The notes: generated by a model not told the origin, from the sequence alone. A stretch of DNA of 64,000 nucleotides from Herbaspirillum huttiense (GCF_004367745.1 NZ_CP037993.1:1550001-1614000); one strand, 5' to 3'. Counted from the stretch's first letter, positions 1-12,777 are shown. A program made the numbers and translations.

Positions 1-2
1 CC

Positions 3-2435
<2,433 letters not shown>

Positions 2436-2488
2436 ACCCACAACACGTTACTTTTGCCGGCGTTAGTTTGATGGGCGCCGGCAGGCAA

Positions 2489-2526
2489 AGAGGGCATCTG
2501 AGCAATCGATGCCCTCTCTGACTTTT
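2489..2526 (+). terminator. Probable intrinsic terminator of carB
   Basis: A perfect 10-bp stem (2489-2498 with 2508-2517, AGAGGGCATC/GATGCCCTCT) and a 9-base loop is followed by a short T run at 2523-2526. Placed just after carB. The T tract is short and not immediately adjacent, so termination may be partial. Confidence 0.6.
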
Positions 2527-2583
2527 GGACGACACCCTGCGGCCACAACATGTTCAATGTTGCAGGGCAGATCCGTCCGGGGA

Positions 2584-2649
2584 CGCTAAGGACATGACGC
2601 CATCGGGCCACATTCATTTGGGCTTGCGCGTGGCGTCATGTCCTTAGCG
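2584..2649. repeat. Perfect 19-bp inverted repeat between carB and greA
   Basis: CGCTAAGGACATGACGCCA at 2584-2602 is matched exactly by its reverse complement at 2631-2649, with a 28-base spacer. No T tract follows on either strand, so it is not a standard intrinsic terminator. The carB-greA gap (2436-2842, 407 bases) otherwise holds the carB terminator hairpin and a small hairpin (2746-2760); no gene is visible in it. Confidence 0.75.
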
Positions 2650-2842
2650 GCTCTGAGTCAGAGCGCGTGTTGTTGAAGAGCTGACGGAATCCTGCAGCAA
2701 CGGTCCGTTCACCAGCCAGACTGTTCCCGTAAAGACAAGGCTTGTCCGCCAGGTTGGCGGCGCGGCTCTCTTTTTGCGTGTTCAGCGGCCGGCGGACCTT
2801 GGATGCGTCTTCCGTGTAACCCTAACCTTGAGCAAGAGACTT

Positions 2843-3319
2843 ATGAGCACAGTTCCCCTTACCAAGCGTGGCGCCGAACTTCTGAAGGAAGAATTGCACC
2901 GTTTGAAAACCAAAGACCGTCCGGAAGTCATCAATGCAATCGCCGAAGCGCGCGCGCAGGGCGACTTGTCCGAAAACGCCGAATACGAGTCCGCCAAGGA
3001 GCGCCAGGCCTTCATCGAAGGCCGTATCGCCGACCTGGAAGGCAAGCTGGGCGCGGCCCAGATCGTCGACCCGGCCGAACTGAACGCCGAAGGCCGCGTG
3101 GTCTTCGCCTCCACCGTGGACCTGGAAAACCTGGACAGCGGCGAGAAGGTGACCTACCAGATCGTGGGCCTGGACGAAGCCGACATCAAGGAATCGAAGG
3201 TCTCGGTGACCTCGCCCATCGCCCGTGCCCTGATCGGCAAGAGCGCCGGTGACGTGGTGGCCGTGGAAGCCCCCTCGGGCCTGAAGGAATACGAAATCCT
3301 GGAAGTGCGCTACGTCTGA
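2843..3319 (+). CDS. greA: Transcription elongation factor GreA
   Basis: Rescues backtracked RNA polymerase by stimulating cleavage of the nascent transcript 3' end through the secondary channel. The 158-residue product has the normal length: N-terminal coiled coil with the conserved [18 protein letters not shown] segment carrying the acidic tip, and a C-terminal FKBP-like domain ending in [12 protein letters not shown] at 2843 ([14 protein letters not shown]) matches the family start and has an AAGAGA Shine-Dalgarno-like stretch nearby; an in-frame ATG-type extension to 2774 is not family-like. It follows carB, a common order in betaproteobacteria, but a terminator hairpin and a 407-base gap suggest its own promoter. 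Confidence 0.97.
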   Translation: MSTVPLTKRGAELLKEELHRLKTKDRPEVINAIAEARAQGDLSENAEYESAKERQAFIEGRIADLEGKLGAAQIVDPAELNAEGRVVFASTVDLENLDSGEKVTYQIVGLDEADIKESKVSVTSPIARALIGKSAGDVVAVEAPSGLKEYEILEVRYV

Positions 3320-3398
3320 TGTAGTCCGCCGCATCCGTCTCGCTCAAGCCTGGCGGATGCGGCAATGATCCTGCCGCAATACCGACGCCGGAAATGAA

Positions 3399-3427
3399 AA
3401 TGCCCGCATCAGCGGGCATTCTGTTTT
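3399..3427. terminator. Bidirectional terminator between greA and yhbY
   Basis: Stem AATGCCCGC (3399-3407) and GCGGGCATT (3412-3420) with loop ATCA, followed by a T run on the plus strand and preceded by an A run that gives T residues on the minus strand. It lies between convergent genes and can serve both. Confidence 0.85.
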
Positions 3428-3473
3428 GTGGGCCGCAGCAAGCTGCAGCCCGGTGCGACGGGCGATCGAAGGA

Positions 3474-3932
3474 TCAGCCGAGCGACTTCTTGGTGCTGCG
3501 CTGGCGCGGCTTGGCCTTCTTGACCAGGCCACCGGCGGTGATGCGTTCATTGCCCTTGAGCATGACCTTGCTCACCGAAGGGCGCTTGGTGGCGTGCGAC
3601 TTGACGATGGTCACTTCGCGCAGGCCGCCCTTGGCACCGGCAGCGGCTTTCTTGCCTTCGTCCTTTTGCGGGCGATACAGCACCAGCAGCTTGCCGATGT
3701 GTTGGACCGGCGCCGCCTTGAGTTCAGCGCAGATGGTTTCGTAGATCGCGATGCGAGCTTCGCGGTCGTCGCCGAAGACGCGGACCTTGATGAGGCCGTG
3801 GGCGTTCAGGCTCTTGTCGATTTCCTTCATGACGGATTCGGTCAGGCCACTTTCGCCTACCATCACGACGGGGTTCAAGCCATGGGCCTGGGCGCGCAGT
3901 TCGCTGCGCTCGGCGGGAGTCAGATTCAACAT
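3474..3932 (-). CDS. yhbY: YhbY/CRS1-type RNA-binding protein (ribosome assembly)
   Basis: Small CRM-domain protein associated with pre-50S ribosomal particles. The 152-residue product has the CRM domain at about residues 1-97: LTPAERSELRAQAHGLNPVVMVGESGLT with the GxxG-like loop, then LIKVRVFGDD and HIGKLLVLYR. The C-terminal 55 residues are an extra Lys/Arg-rich tail (KKAKPRQRSTKKSLG) not present in the 97-residue E. coli protein; it may strengthen RNA binding. ATG at 3932 is chosen because it gives the family start MLNLTP; a longer frame reaches 4055 but overlaps rlmE. Divergent from rlmE with 76 bases between, so a shared promoter region is likely. Confidence 0.93.
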   Translation of the reverse strand: MLNLTPAERSELRAQAHGLNPVVMVGESGLTESVMKEIDKSLNAHGLIKVRVFGDDREARIAIYETICAELKAAPVQHIGKLLVLYRPQKDEGKKAAAGAKGGLREVTIVKSHATKRPSVSKVMLKGNERITAGGLVKKAKPRQRSTKKSLG

Positions 3933-4008
3933 GGGAGTGCGGGTTCGGGACGAGGTCTCGGCGAAGCCAAGTTGTCCCTCAATGAGATAAAACCAGTATT
4001 CTACGCGA

Positions 4009-4656
4009 ATGGCAAAGAACAAACTGAACAAAAACTGGTTACACGACCATATCAACGACCCTTATGTGAAGTTGGCGCAGAAGGAAGGCTATCGTGCGCG
4101 TGCGGCCTACAAGCTCAAGGAAATCGATGAGGAAGAGCGCCTCATCAAGCCCGGGCAGGTGATCGTCGACCTCGGCTGCACTCCCGGCAGCTGGTGCCAG
4201 TACGTGCGCAACAAGCTGGCCGGGGCTGAAGGCGGGGGCATCCACGGCACCATCATCGGACTGGACATCCTGCCGATGGATCCGATTGCGGATGTGCACT
4301 ACATTCAGGGTGACTTCCGCGAAGACGAACCAGTACGCCAGCTGGAAGCCTTGCTGCAGGGCCGCAAGGCCGACCTCGTGCTGTCGGACATGGCGCCCAA
4401 TCTGTCGGGCGTGGCCATTGCCGATGCCGCGCGGGTGGAATACCTGATCGACCTGGCCATCGATTTTGCCCAGCTGCACATGAAACCTGGCGGCGCTTTG
4501 CTGGTCAAGTGTTTCAACGGGACCGGCTACAACGAACTGGTGCACAAATTCCGGGCCGAATTCAAGACGGTGATGTCGAAGAAGCCCAAGGCCAGCCGCG
4601 ACAAGTCGTCCGAAATCTTTCTGCTAGGGAAAATCCTGAAAAATCCTCGCAGCTAA
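4009..4656 (+). CDS. rlmE: 23S rRNA 2'-O-ribose U2552 methyltransferase
   Basis: SAM-dependent methyltransferase of the FtsJ/RrmJ family that modifies U2552 of 23S rRNA late in 50S assembly. 215 residues. The catalytic tetrad is visible as K35 (AAYKL), D127 ([10 protein letters not shown]), K167 (LLVKCFN) and E202 (SSEIFLL). SAM motif I reads [12 protein letters not shown] rather than the enterobacterial DLGAAPGGWSQ. Located upstream of ftsH as in many proteobacteria, although here 369 bases separate the two. Confidence 0.97.
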   Translation: MAKNKLNKNWLHDHINDPYVKLAQKEGYRARAAYKLKEIDEEERLIKPGQVIVDLGCTPGSWCQYVRNKLAGAEGGGIHGTIIGLDILPMDPIADVHYIQGDFREDEPVRQLEALLQGRKADLVLSDMAPNLSGVAIADAARVEYLIDLAIDFAQLHMKPGGALLVKCFNGTGYNELVHKFRAEFKTVMSKKPKASRDKSSEIFLLGKILKNPRS

Positions 4657-5025
4657 TTCAGTTAAAGTTGATGCAAAACCGGTTCGTCGTCCGCAAACCA
4701 GCGCAAAATCTGCTGTGAACACGGCGATTTAGTGAATTTTCCTGCCTTGTTTTGCCCGATTTCAGCCTTATATCGATTTTTGTAAATCGTTAGTTTGTCT
4801 GAATCGCAGGCAAGAATGTCTTCCCCGCCAGTCTTCAAGCTGATGTCGGAATGGCAAAGAAATGCGCCAGCAGCCGGGCGTGACGCCTTTTTGTGCGTTG
4901 CGCGATGGCACAGTGGGGCAGGGCGAGGCTGGGCGGACGGTGGTTTTCCGTGTAAGGGTGGTTGAATCCGGGTAAAATCGGACGATACAAAGGCAACGTG
5001 GCGCGCAGGCGTCGGAGGAGTTCCA
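4657..5025 (+). other. rlmE-ftsH intergenic region (369 bases)
   Basis: No convincing gene. The section 4700-4800 is distinctly AT-richer than its surroundings. The last bases contain a strong Shine-Dalgarno (GGAGGAG, 5014-5020) for ftsH. It probably holds the ftsH promoter; I cannot assign a heat-shock or sigma-70 box with confidence. Confidence 0.5.
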
Positions 5026-6915
<1,890 letters not shown>

Positions 6916-6967
6916 GGCGTGCAGCGCAAGGCGCAGGGCGTGAATGCCTGAAGCCGCAGACTCGATG

Positions 6968-6998
6968 AAGGTGAGGAGAAATCCTCACCTTTTTTATT
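6968..6998 (+). terminator. Intrinsic terminator of ftsH
   Basis: Perfect 10-bp stem AAGGTGAGGA (6968-6977) / TCCTCACCTT (6982-6991), GAAA tetraloop, then a run of T. A textbook rho-independent terminator 52 bases after the ftsH stop. Confidence 0.93.
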
Positions 6999-7173
6999 TG
7001 GCGAATAAATTTGGCAGATGAAAAACCGTGCACCCGATGGCGCCCCTGCCGGACAAAAGTGTAAAGGCGGTCCATCGGCGGTGTATCATGCTGCCGCACA
7101 GCGATGGTGCGCGGCGCAGCATGCATAGGGCCGCCACCTCGGGCAATTCATCCGCATCACCCACCACAGCAAG

Positions 7174-8022
7174 ATGACGCAAGCTTTCCTCAAATGCGGC
7201 AGGTTCCGCCTGCCGGTCCAGCCTGGCCGCCGGCCGCTGGTCATGGGCATCCTCAACGTGACGCCCGATTCCTTCTCCGATGGCGGTCGCCATCATTCGC
7301 TGGAACTGGCCCTGACCCATGCCGAACAGATGATTGCCGACGGCGTCGACATCATCGACATCGGTGGCGAGTCCACCCGTCCCGGCATTGCGCCGCTTTC
7401 CCTGCAGGAAGAGCTGGAGCGCGTCATGCCGGTGATCTACGCCCTGCGCGACTGCGGCAAGCCCCTGTCCCTGGATACCTACAAGCCGGCCGTCATGCGC
7501 GAAGCGCTGGTCGCCGAGGTGGACATGATCAACGATATCAACGGTTTCCGTGCCGAGGGGGCCATCGATGCGGTCAAGGACAGCGAAGCCGGCCTGTGCG
7601 TGATGCACATGCAAGGCCAGCCCCAGACCATGCAGCAAGAACCCCGATATGAAGATGTGGTCACCGAGGTCGAGCAATTCCTGCAGACCCAGGTCGGCCT
7701 GATGAAGGCGGCCGGTATCGGACGTGAACGGATTTGCATCGACCCCGGTTTTGGTTTTGGCAAGACTGTGGAGCATAATCTGGCTTTGCTCAGGAACACG
7801 CGCCGATTGATCGACACGCTGGATCTGCCACTGCTGGCCGGCATGTCGCGCAAGTCCATGATCGGTGCGGTCACCGGCAAGCCGCTGGAACGCCGCATGG
7901 CCGGCAGTATCGGTGCGGCGCTGGCGGCGGCGCAGCAGGGGGCGATGATCATCCGCGTGCACGATGTGGCCGAGACGGTCGACGCGCTGGCCATGTGGCA
8001 GGCAGGACGCGCCGACCTTTGA
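7174..8022 (+). CDS. folP: Dihydropteroate synthase
   Basis: Joins p-aminobenzoate to the pterin pyrophosphate in folate synthesis; the sulfonamide target. 282 residues with the TIM-barrel signatures LVMGILNVTPDSFSDGG (N-terminal signature and diphosphate loop), DIIDIGGESTRPG, DMINDINGF, and DPGFGFGKT followed by MSRKSMIG. Normal length. The start ATG at 7174 has only a weak AGCAAG-like ribosome site. A 140-base gap separates it from glmM, the usual downstream partner. Confidence 0.97.
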   Translation: MTQAFLKCGRFRLPVQPGRRPLVMGILNVTPDSFSDGGRHHSLELALTHAEQMIADGVDIIDIGGESTRPGIAPLSLQEELERVMPVIYALRDCGKPLSLDTYKPAVMREALVAEVDMINDINGFRAEGAIDAVKDSEAGLCVMHMQGQPQTMQQEPRYEDVVTEVEQFLQTQVGLMKAAGIGRERICIDPGFGFGKTVEHNLALLRNTRRLIDTLDLPLLAGMSRKSMIGAVTGKPLERRMAGSIGAALAAAQQGAMIIRVHDVAETVDALAMWQAGRADL

Positions 8023-8162
8023 TGCAGGCCGCGCTACGTGCGCGAACGTGATCGAAACTCAAGCACGACAACAGATTTCATGGGAAACAGGCCGGCGCGC
8101 TCGCCGGGCCTGCAAGACATCAATCAGCAGAAGCGTTAAGCATTAAGCGATAAGGGACCAAC

Positions 8163-9497
8163 ATGGCAGGAAAATACTTCGGCACCGATGGCGTGCGCGG
8201 TCGCGTGGGCGTGGCCCCGATCACACCGGATTTCGTCATGCGCCTGGGCTATGCGGCCGGCAAGGTCCTGGCCAAGTCCAAGGATGGCGTGGCCCGCCCC
8301 ACGGTGCTGATCGGCAAGGACACCCGGATCTCCGGCTACATGCTGGAAGCCGCGCTGGAAGCCGGCTTCGCCGCTGCCGGCGTGGACGTCTGGCTGGCCG
8401 GCCCGCTGCCGACCCCGGCCGTGGCCTACCTGACCCGCGCCCAGCGTCTCTCGGCCGGTGTGGTGATCTCGGCCTCGCACAATCCCTATCACGACAACGG
8501 CATTAAGTTCTTCTCGGCCAAGGGCAACAAGCTGCCCGACCAGGTCGAGGCGGATATCGAAGCGGCGCTGGAGCAGCCCATGGAGTGCGTCCCCTCCGAG
8601 AAGCTGGGCAAGGCGCGCCGCCTGTCGGATGCGGCCGGCCGCTACATCGAATTCTGCAAGAGCACCTTCCCCAGTGCCATGGACCTGCGCGGCATGCGCC
8701 TGGTGGTGGACTGTGCCAACGGCGCGGCCTACAACATCGCGCCGCACGTATTCCATGAACTGGGCGCGGAAGTCATCACCATCGGCAACCAGCCCGATGG
8801 CCTGAACATCAACGAGGATTGCGGCGCCACCGCCCCCAAGTCGCTGGTGGCGTCGGTGCGCGAATACCGCGCCGACCTCGGCATTGCGCTCGATGGTGAT
8901 GCCGACCGTCTCATCATGGTCGATGGCAGCGGCCGTATCTACAACGGTGATGAACTGCTTTACCTGATGGTCAAGGATCGCCTGGCCACCGGCCCGGTCG
9001 ATGGCGCCGTCGGGACCCTCATGACCAACATGGCGCTGGAAGTGGCCTTCAAGAAGATGGGTGTGTCCTTTGCGCGAGCCAAGGTGGGCGACCGCTACGT
9101 GCTGGAAGTGCTGCAAGAAAAGGGCTGGCTGCTCGGTGGCGAAGGTTCCGGCCACCTGCTGGCGCTGGACAAGCACACCACCGGCGACGGCATCGTCTCG
9201 GCGCTGCAGGTGCTGTGTGCCTTGAAGCGCGCCGGCCAGACCCTGGCGCAGATGACCGGCGACATCACCCTGTATCCGCAATCGCTGATCAATGTGAAGA
9301 TTCCTGCCGGCTACGACTGGAAGTCCAACAGCGCCCTGCAAGCCGAACAGGCTGCCGTGGAAGAAGAACTGGGCGAGCGCGGCCGCGTGCTGCTTCGTCC
9401 GTCCGGCACCGAGCCGCTGATCCGCGTGATGGTGGAGGCGCAGGAAGCCGAGCTGGCGCGCAGCATGGCCCAGCGTATCGCGGCCAAGGTGCTCTGA
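8163..9497 (+). CDS. glmM: Phosphoglucosamine mutase
   Basis: Interconverts glucosamine-6-phosphate and glucosamine-1-phosphate for UDP-GlcNAc, feeding peptidoglycan and LPS synthesis. 444 residues with all four alpha-D-phosphohexomutase elements: substrate loop TDGVRG near the start, phosphoserine loop ISASHNP (S105), the metal site DGDADR, and the phosphate-binding loop [14 protein letters not shown] near the C-terminus. It sits between folP and a response-regulator gene. Confidence 0.98.
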   Translation: MAGKYFGTDGVRGRVGVAPITPDFVMRLGYAAGKVLAKSKDGVARPTVLIGKDTRISGYMLEAALEAGFAAAGVDVWLAGPLPTPAVAYLTRAQRLSAGVVISASHNPYHDNGIKFFSAKGNKLPDQVEADIEAALEQPMECVPSEKLGKARRLSDAAGRYIEFCKSTFPSAMDLRGMRLVVDCANGAAYNIAPHVFHELGAEVITIGNQPDGLNINEDCGATAPKSLVASVREYRADLGIALDGDADRLIMVDGSGRIYNGDELLYLMVKDRLATGPVDGAVGTLMTNMALEVAFKKMGVSFARAKVGDRYVLEVLQEKGWLLGGEGSGHLLALDKHTTGDGIVSALQVLCALKRAGQTLAQMTGDITLYPQSLINVKIPAGYDWKSNSALQAEQAAVEEELGERGRVLLRPSGTEPLIRVMVEAQEAELARSMAQRIAAKVL

Positions 9498-9522
9498 GTC
9501 AGTTGTTGCGGATCCAAGGACG

Positions 9523-10215
9523 ATGTCAAAAGAGCTCCCTCATATCCTGATGGTCGAAGACGAACCCAGCATCGCGGAGCTGTTGCGCTTCACGATGCAG
9601 GGCGCGGGCTTTGCCACCACGATCGCCACCGACGTGGCCCAGGCCCGCAAGCTCATTGCCGAGTCGCTGCCTCATGTCGTGCTGCTGGACTGGATGCTGC
9701 CCGACAGCTCCGGCCTGGTGCTGCTCTCGGAGCTGCGGCGCGACCAGCGCACGGCGGCGCTGCCGGTCATCATGCTCACCGCCAAGGGCATGGAAGAAGA
9801 CAAGGTCAAGGGCTTGAACGAAGGTGCGGATGATTACGTGACCAAGCCGTTCTCTCCCAAGGAACTGGTGGCGCGCGTGCAGGCCCTGTTGCGCCGAAAG
9901 GCGCCGGAGATCGGCAGCCAGGCGCTCAAATACCGCGACATCAGCATTGACGTCGAACGCCGCCAGGTGGCGGTGGCGGGCCGGGCGGTGGCGCTGGACC
10001 AGGCCGAATTCAAGCTGCTGCGCTATCTGGTGGCGCATCCGGAACGCATCTTCTCGCGCGCCCAATTGCTGGACAAGGTCTGGGGTGACCACACCTTCAT
10101 CGAGGAACGTACGGTGGATGTGCACATCATGCGGCTGCGCAAGTCGCTGGGCGATCTGGCGCATTACGTGCAGACGGTGCGCGGGATGGGTTACAAGCTG
10201 AGCGCCGAGCAGTGA
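9523..10215 (+). CDS. phoB: PhoB-type OmpR-family response regulator
   Basis: Two-domain transcription factor. Receiver domain at about residues 1-120 with acidic pocket EDE (12-14), phosphoacceptor D56 (LLDWMLPD) and K of VTKPFSPKELVARVQ; winged-helix DNA-binding domain at about 130-230 (TVDVHIMRLRKSLG, VRGMGYKL). Overall most like PhoB of phosphate starvation. It starts 25 bases after glmM. In many Burkholderiales glmM is followed by pstSCAB-phoU-phoB-phoR; here neither pst genes nor a phoR kinase is present next to it, so the kinase partner must be elsewhere. The PhoB assignment rests on overall similarity and location. Confidence 0.85.
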   Translation: MSKELPHILMVEDEPSIAELLRFTMQGAGFATTIATDVAQARKLIAESLPHVVLLDWMLPDSSGLVLLSELRRDQRTAALPVIMLTAKGMEEDKVKGLNEGADDYVTKPFSPKELVARVQALLRRKAPEIGSQALKYRDISIDVERRQVAVAGRAVALDQAEFKLLRYLVAHPERIFSRAQLLDKVWGDHTFIEERTVDVHIMRLRKSLGDLAHYVQTVRGMGYKLSAEQ

Positions 10216-10250
10216 GGTGAGCTACCCGCTGCCAGCAAGATGAATGAACA

Positions 10251-10275
10251 AGGCGATTCCCGGATCGCCTTTTTT
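10251..10275 (+). terminator. Intrinsic terminator of the folP-glmM-phoB region
   Basis: Stem AGGCGAT (10251-10257) / ATCGCCT (10264-10270) with a 6-base loop, followed by a T run. Lies between convergent genes. Confidence 0.85.
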
Positions 10276-10283
10276 GCATCTGA

Positions 10284-11585
10284 TCAGTCCAGCGGCACGC
10301 TGCGATAGCGGTTCACGTCTGACGCCGAGACGAATCCCCCTTGGTTGCCCCAGCTGTTGCGGACATAGGAGACCAATGCCGCCACTTCCTGGTCGCTCAG
10401 TTGCGGACCGAAGGGCGGCATGCCGAAGGGATAGGGATTGCCGGCCGTCGACGGCGGGAAGCCGCCGTTGAGCACCGCGCGAATGGCATTGACCGGTTGC
10501 GGTCCGCCAATGGCGTGATTGCCGGCCAGCGGCGGATAGTCAGGGGCACTGCCTTGCCCCTTGCCGCCGTGGCAGTCCACGCACAACTCCCCATAGAGCT
10601 TCTTGCCCTGTTTGAGGATGCGTTCCGCCTCGGCGGGCTCCGGCTGCGCGGCGGTGCTGGCAGCGGGCAGGGGCTGGGCTGGCAGCGACTTCAGGTAGAC
10701 CGCCATGGCATTGATGTCCTCATCGTTCAGATACTGCAGGCTGCGCCCGACGATTTCCGTCATCGGCCCCAACGAGGTGCCGCGCGGCGAGACCCCGGTC
10801 CTGAGCAGGGCGGCGATGTCGGCTTCGCTCCAGCTGCCCAGGCCGTGTTCGCCACCATGCAGGGGCGGTGCATACCAGTCCAGCGCGGGGATCATGCCGC
10901 CGGCCAGATCCAGCGGTGCGATGCTGGCCGCCACCACGTTGCGGGCGCTGTGGCAGGCGCTGCAATGGCCAGCGCCGCGCACCAGATAGGCACCGCGATT
11001 CCACTGGGCGGAGCGCGCCGTATCAGGCTGGTATACAGCCGGTGTGAAGAAAAAGGCACGCCATAGCCCCAGCAGCGGGCGCTGGTCGTAAGGGAAGCGC
11101 AATTCATGTGAACGATTGGGCTGATTCACGGGGGGCAGCGTGCGCAGCCAGGCGAACAGGGCGTCGCTGTCTTCGCGGCTGAGCTGGGTATAGCTGGTGT
11201 AGGGGAAGGCCGGAAAGAGGAAACGGCCGTCGCGTCCGCGTCCATGGTGCAGGGCACGCCAGAAATCGTCGGCGCTCCAATCACCGATGCCGTTGGCGCG
11301 ATCGGGTGTGATGTTGGTGGTGTAGATGGTGCCGAAGGGCGTCGGCAGGGCGCGTCCCCCGGCATAGGCCGCGCCGCCGCGCACGGTGTGGCAGGCCATG
11401 CAATTGCCGGCGCGCGCCAGGTACTGGCCCTTGGCCAGCTGCGCCTGACGGTCGGTCACCGGGACGACCACACCAGGATCTTCACTGCGCAGGCTTTGCC
11501 AGGCGATCACGCCGCCGGCCAGCGCCACCACGGCCAGCACGCTGCCCAGCAGGATTCCCAGTCCCAGGCGCAAGGTCCGGTTCAT
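10284..11585 (-). CDS. Membrane-anchored tri-haem cytochrome c
   Basis: 433 residues with an N-terminal uncleaved anchor or signal (about 7-28) and three CxxCH haem c sites: CMACH near residue 62, CSACH about 209 and CVDCH about 337. The layout of three consecutive class I cytochrome domains matches the cytochrome subunits of membrane-bound alcohol and gluconate dehydrogenases. No flavin or quinoprotein dehydrogenase subunit is adjacent. Its start overlaps the stop of the upstream di-haem cytochrome gene by four bases (ATGA), so the two are translationally coupled and probably form one electron-transfer unit facing the periplasm. The electron donor and acceptor are not known. Confidence 0.85.
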   Translation of the reverse strand: MNRTLRLGLGILLGSVLAVVALAGGVIAWQSLRSEDPGVVVPVTDRQAQLAKGQYLARAGNCMACHTVRGGAAYAGGRALPTPFGTIYTTNITPDRANGIGDWSADDFWRALHHGRGRDGRFLFPAFPYTSYTQLSREDSDALFAWLRTLPPVNQPNRSHELRFPYDQRPLLGLWRAFFFTPAVYQPDTARSAQWNRGAYLVRGAGHCSACHSARNVVAASIAPLDLAGGMIPALDWYAPPLHGGEHGLGSWSEADIAALLRTGVSPRGTSLGPMTEIVGRSLQYLNDEDINAMAVYLKSLPAQPLPAASTAAQPEPAEAERILKQGKKLYGELCVDCHGGKGQGSAPDYPPLAGNHAIGGPQPVNAIRAVLNGGFPPSTAGNPYPFGMPPFGPQLSDQEVAALVSYVRNSWGNQGGFVSASDVNRYRSVPLD

Positions 11586-12316
11586 CGTGCCGCTCCTGCA
11601 CTGGCGGAGGAAGCCGGCATGCTGCCGCAGGCCACCGGCAACGGTTTGGGCAGCACGCGCTCAGGCGCATAGTCCGCCGGGACCGGCTGGGAGGACAGCC
11701 AGCTGCTGGCGGCATTGATTTCTTCCGGGCTCAATGCCCTGGCGATCTCGCCCATGCAATCGGGGGCCTTGGCGGTGCGTTCGCCATTGCGCCAGGCGCC
11801 CAGTTGCGCATTGATGTAGTCGCGCGGCAGGCCCAGCAATCCCGGAATGCCGGGCTGCACGCCGGTCAACCCGGCCCCGTGGCAACTGGCGCAGGCCGCA
11901 ATGCCCTGGGCTGGCTTGCCCTGGCTGACCAGCAGGCGTCCGCGTTCCAGCACCGTGGCGCTCACATCGGCCGGCACCGGCGGCGGATAGGGCGGATGCT
12001 GGTCGGCGAAGAAGAGGGCGATCTGCTTTAGGTAATCGTCAGAAAGATGGCCCAGCAGGTAATTCATCATCGGATAGCGGCGTCGGCCATCGCGGAAACT
12101 CTGCAGCTGGTTCAGCAGATAGCCCTCCGGCTTGCCGGCGATGCGCGGATAGTAGCCATCGGCCGTGGCGCGCCCTTCCTTGCCATGGCAGGCGATGCAG
12201 GCGGCCATGCGTTCGGCCATGCCCGGTATGGCGCGCGGCTTGTCCGCGGGCGTCTGGGCCATGGCTGCGCCGCCCGCGATCAGTGTCCCCAGGGCGGCGG
12301 CTGCAAGCTTCTTCAT
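11582..12316 (-). CDS. Periplasmic di-haem cytochrome c (c4-like)
   Basis: 244 residues from ATG at 12316, which begins a clean signal peptide (MKKLAAAALGTLIAGGAAMA, cleavage before QT). Two haem c sites, CIACH and CASCH, lie in two similar domains, each followed by a PRIAGKPEGYLLNQL- or PGLLGLPRDYINAQL-type segment, as in cytochrome c4 family proteins. An in-frame ATG at 12337 would add seven residues and cannot be excluded. First gene of a two-gene operon with the tri-haem cytochrome. Likely carries electrons in the periplasm, perhaps to a terminal oxidase; this is inference from family. Confidence 0.85.
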   Translation of the reverse strand: MKKLAAAALGTLIAGGAAMAQTPADKPRAIPGMAERMAACIACHGKEGRATADGYYPRIAGKPEGYLLNQLQSFRDGRRRYPMMNYLLGHLSDDYLKQIALFFADQHPPYPPPVPADVSATVLERGRLLVSQGKPAQGIAACASCHGAGLTGVQPGIPGLLGLPRDYINAQLGAWRNGERTAKAPDCMGEIARALSPEEINAASSWLSSQPVPADYAPERVLPKPLPVACGSMPASSASAGAAR

Positions 12317-12376
12317 ATTTGTTGTGGGCAAGCGCATCGGCCTATTGTAGTCCATGCGCGCGCCGCGCTTGCGGCT

Positions 12377-12404
12377 TTGCAAGGCCGGGCGCAGCGGATA
12401 CAAT
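12377..12404 (+). promoter_or_regulatory. Predicted sigma-70 promoter for the split tRNA-Arg gene
   Basis: A -35-like TTGCAA (12377-12382) and a -10 TACAAT (12399-12404) are 16 bases apart. The start would fall at about 12411, a few bases before the mature tRNA 5' end at 12418. Fits a stable-RNA promoter. Confidence 0.6.
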
Positions 12405-12417
12405 AGCGGCCTTGTTG

Positions 12418-12767
12418 GCCCCCGTAGCTCAGTGGATAGAGCGATCCCCTCCTAAGTCAAATTGGGCAGCGGATGCCGAAAGGCACCGCCTGAATGGAGT
12501 CAAAGTCGGTGAACCCTGACAGCGCATGCATGCACGTTTGCAGCGGCTGCTGGCAATACCGAGCCAAGCCGGTTTCCTCAGAAGCCGGAAGGTGTAGAGA
12601 CTAGACGGCTCCGGCCTTCCGACCTTCCCGTCAGGGCTGGGTCCATGGCCAAGGTATAGTCCAGACTACAAACATCCGGTTACACGACGTTCATGTATCT
12701 GATGGTGGCGAAAGCCATAGTGGTATGAAGGGATAGGTCACACGTTCGATCCGTGTCGGGGGCACCA
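12418..12767 (+). tRNA. tRNA-Arg(CCU), interrupted by a group I intron
   Basis: The exons are 12418-12453 (36 nt) and 12728-12767 (40 nt), giving a 76-nt tRNA with encoded CCA. Acceptor arms GCCCCCG and CGGGGGC pair fully; D stem GCTC/GAGC, anticodon stem ATCCC/GGGAT and T stem ACACG/CGTGT (loop TTCGATC) all close. The anticodon is CCT (12451-12453), read as CCU, decoding AGG. The interruption falls directly after the third anticodon base. Without removal of the insert the anticodon loop cannot form. A sigma-70-like promoter precedes it and a strong terminator follows, so it is a single-gene transcription unit. Confidence 0.95.
12454..12727 (+). ncRNA. Group I self-splicing intron (subgroup IC3-like) in tRNA-Arg(CCU)
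   Basis: 274 nt between U36 and A37 of the tRNA. The 5' exon ends in CCU; an internal guide GGG at 12464-12466 pairs with it and gives the required U.G at the splice site. The last intron base is G (12727). The P7 strands GACTA (12599-12603) and TAGTC (12657-12661) pair, within the conserved contexts GTAGAGACTAGACGGC and GGTATAGTCCAGACTA. A P2-like hairpin with a GAAA loop lies at about 12469-12488, and a GAAA-capped P9-like hairpin lies near the 3' end (about 12704-12719). These match, from memory, the core of the Azoarcus tRNA-Ile and Agrobacterium tRNA-Arg introns. There is no room for a homing endonuclease. Self-splicing is inferred. Confidence 0.92.
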
Positions 12768-12777
12768 GACAAAAGGA

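Noticed and set aside
2746..2775. Small hairpin CCGCCA/TGGCGG with a later T run before greA
   Set aside because: The T run starts 10 bases after the stem, too far for a convincing intrinsic terminator.
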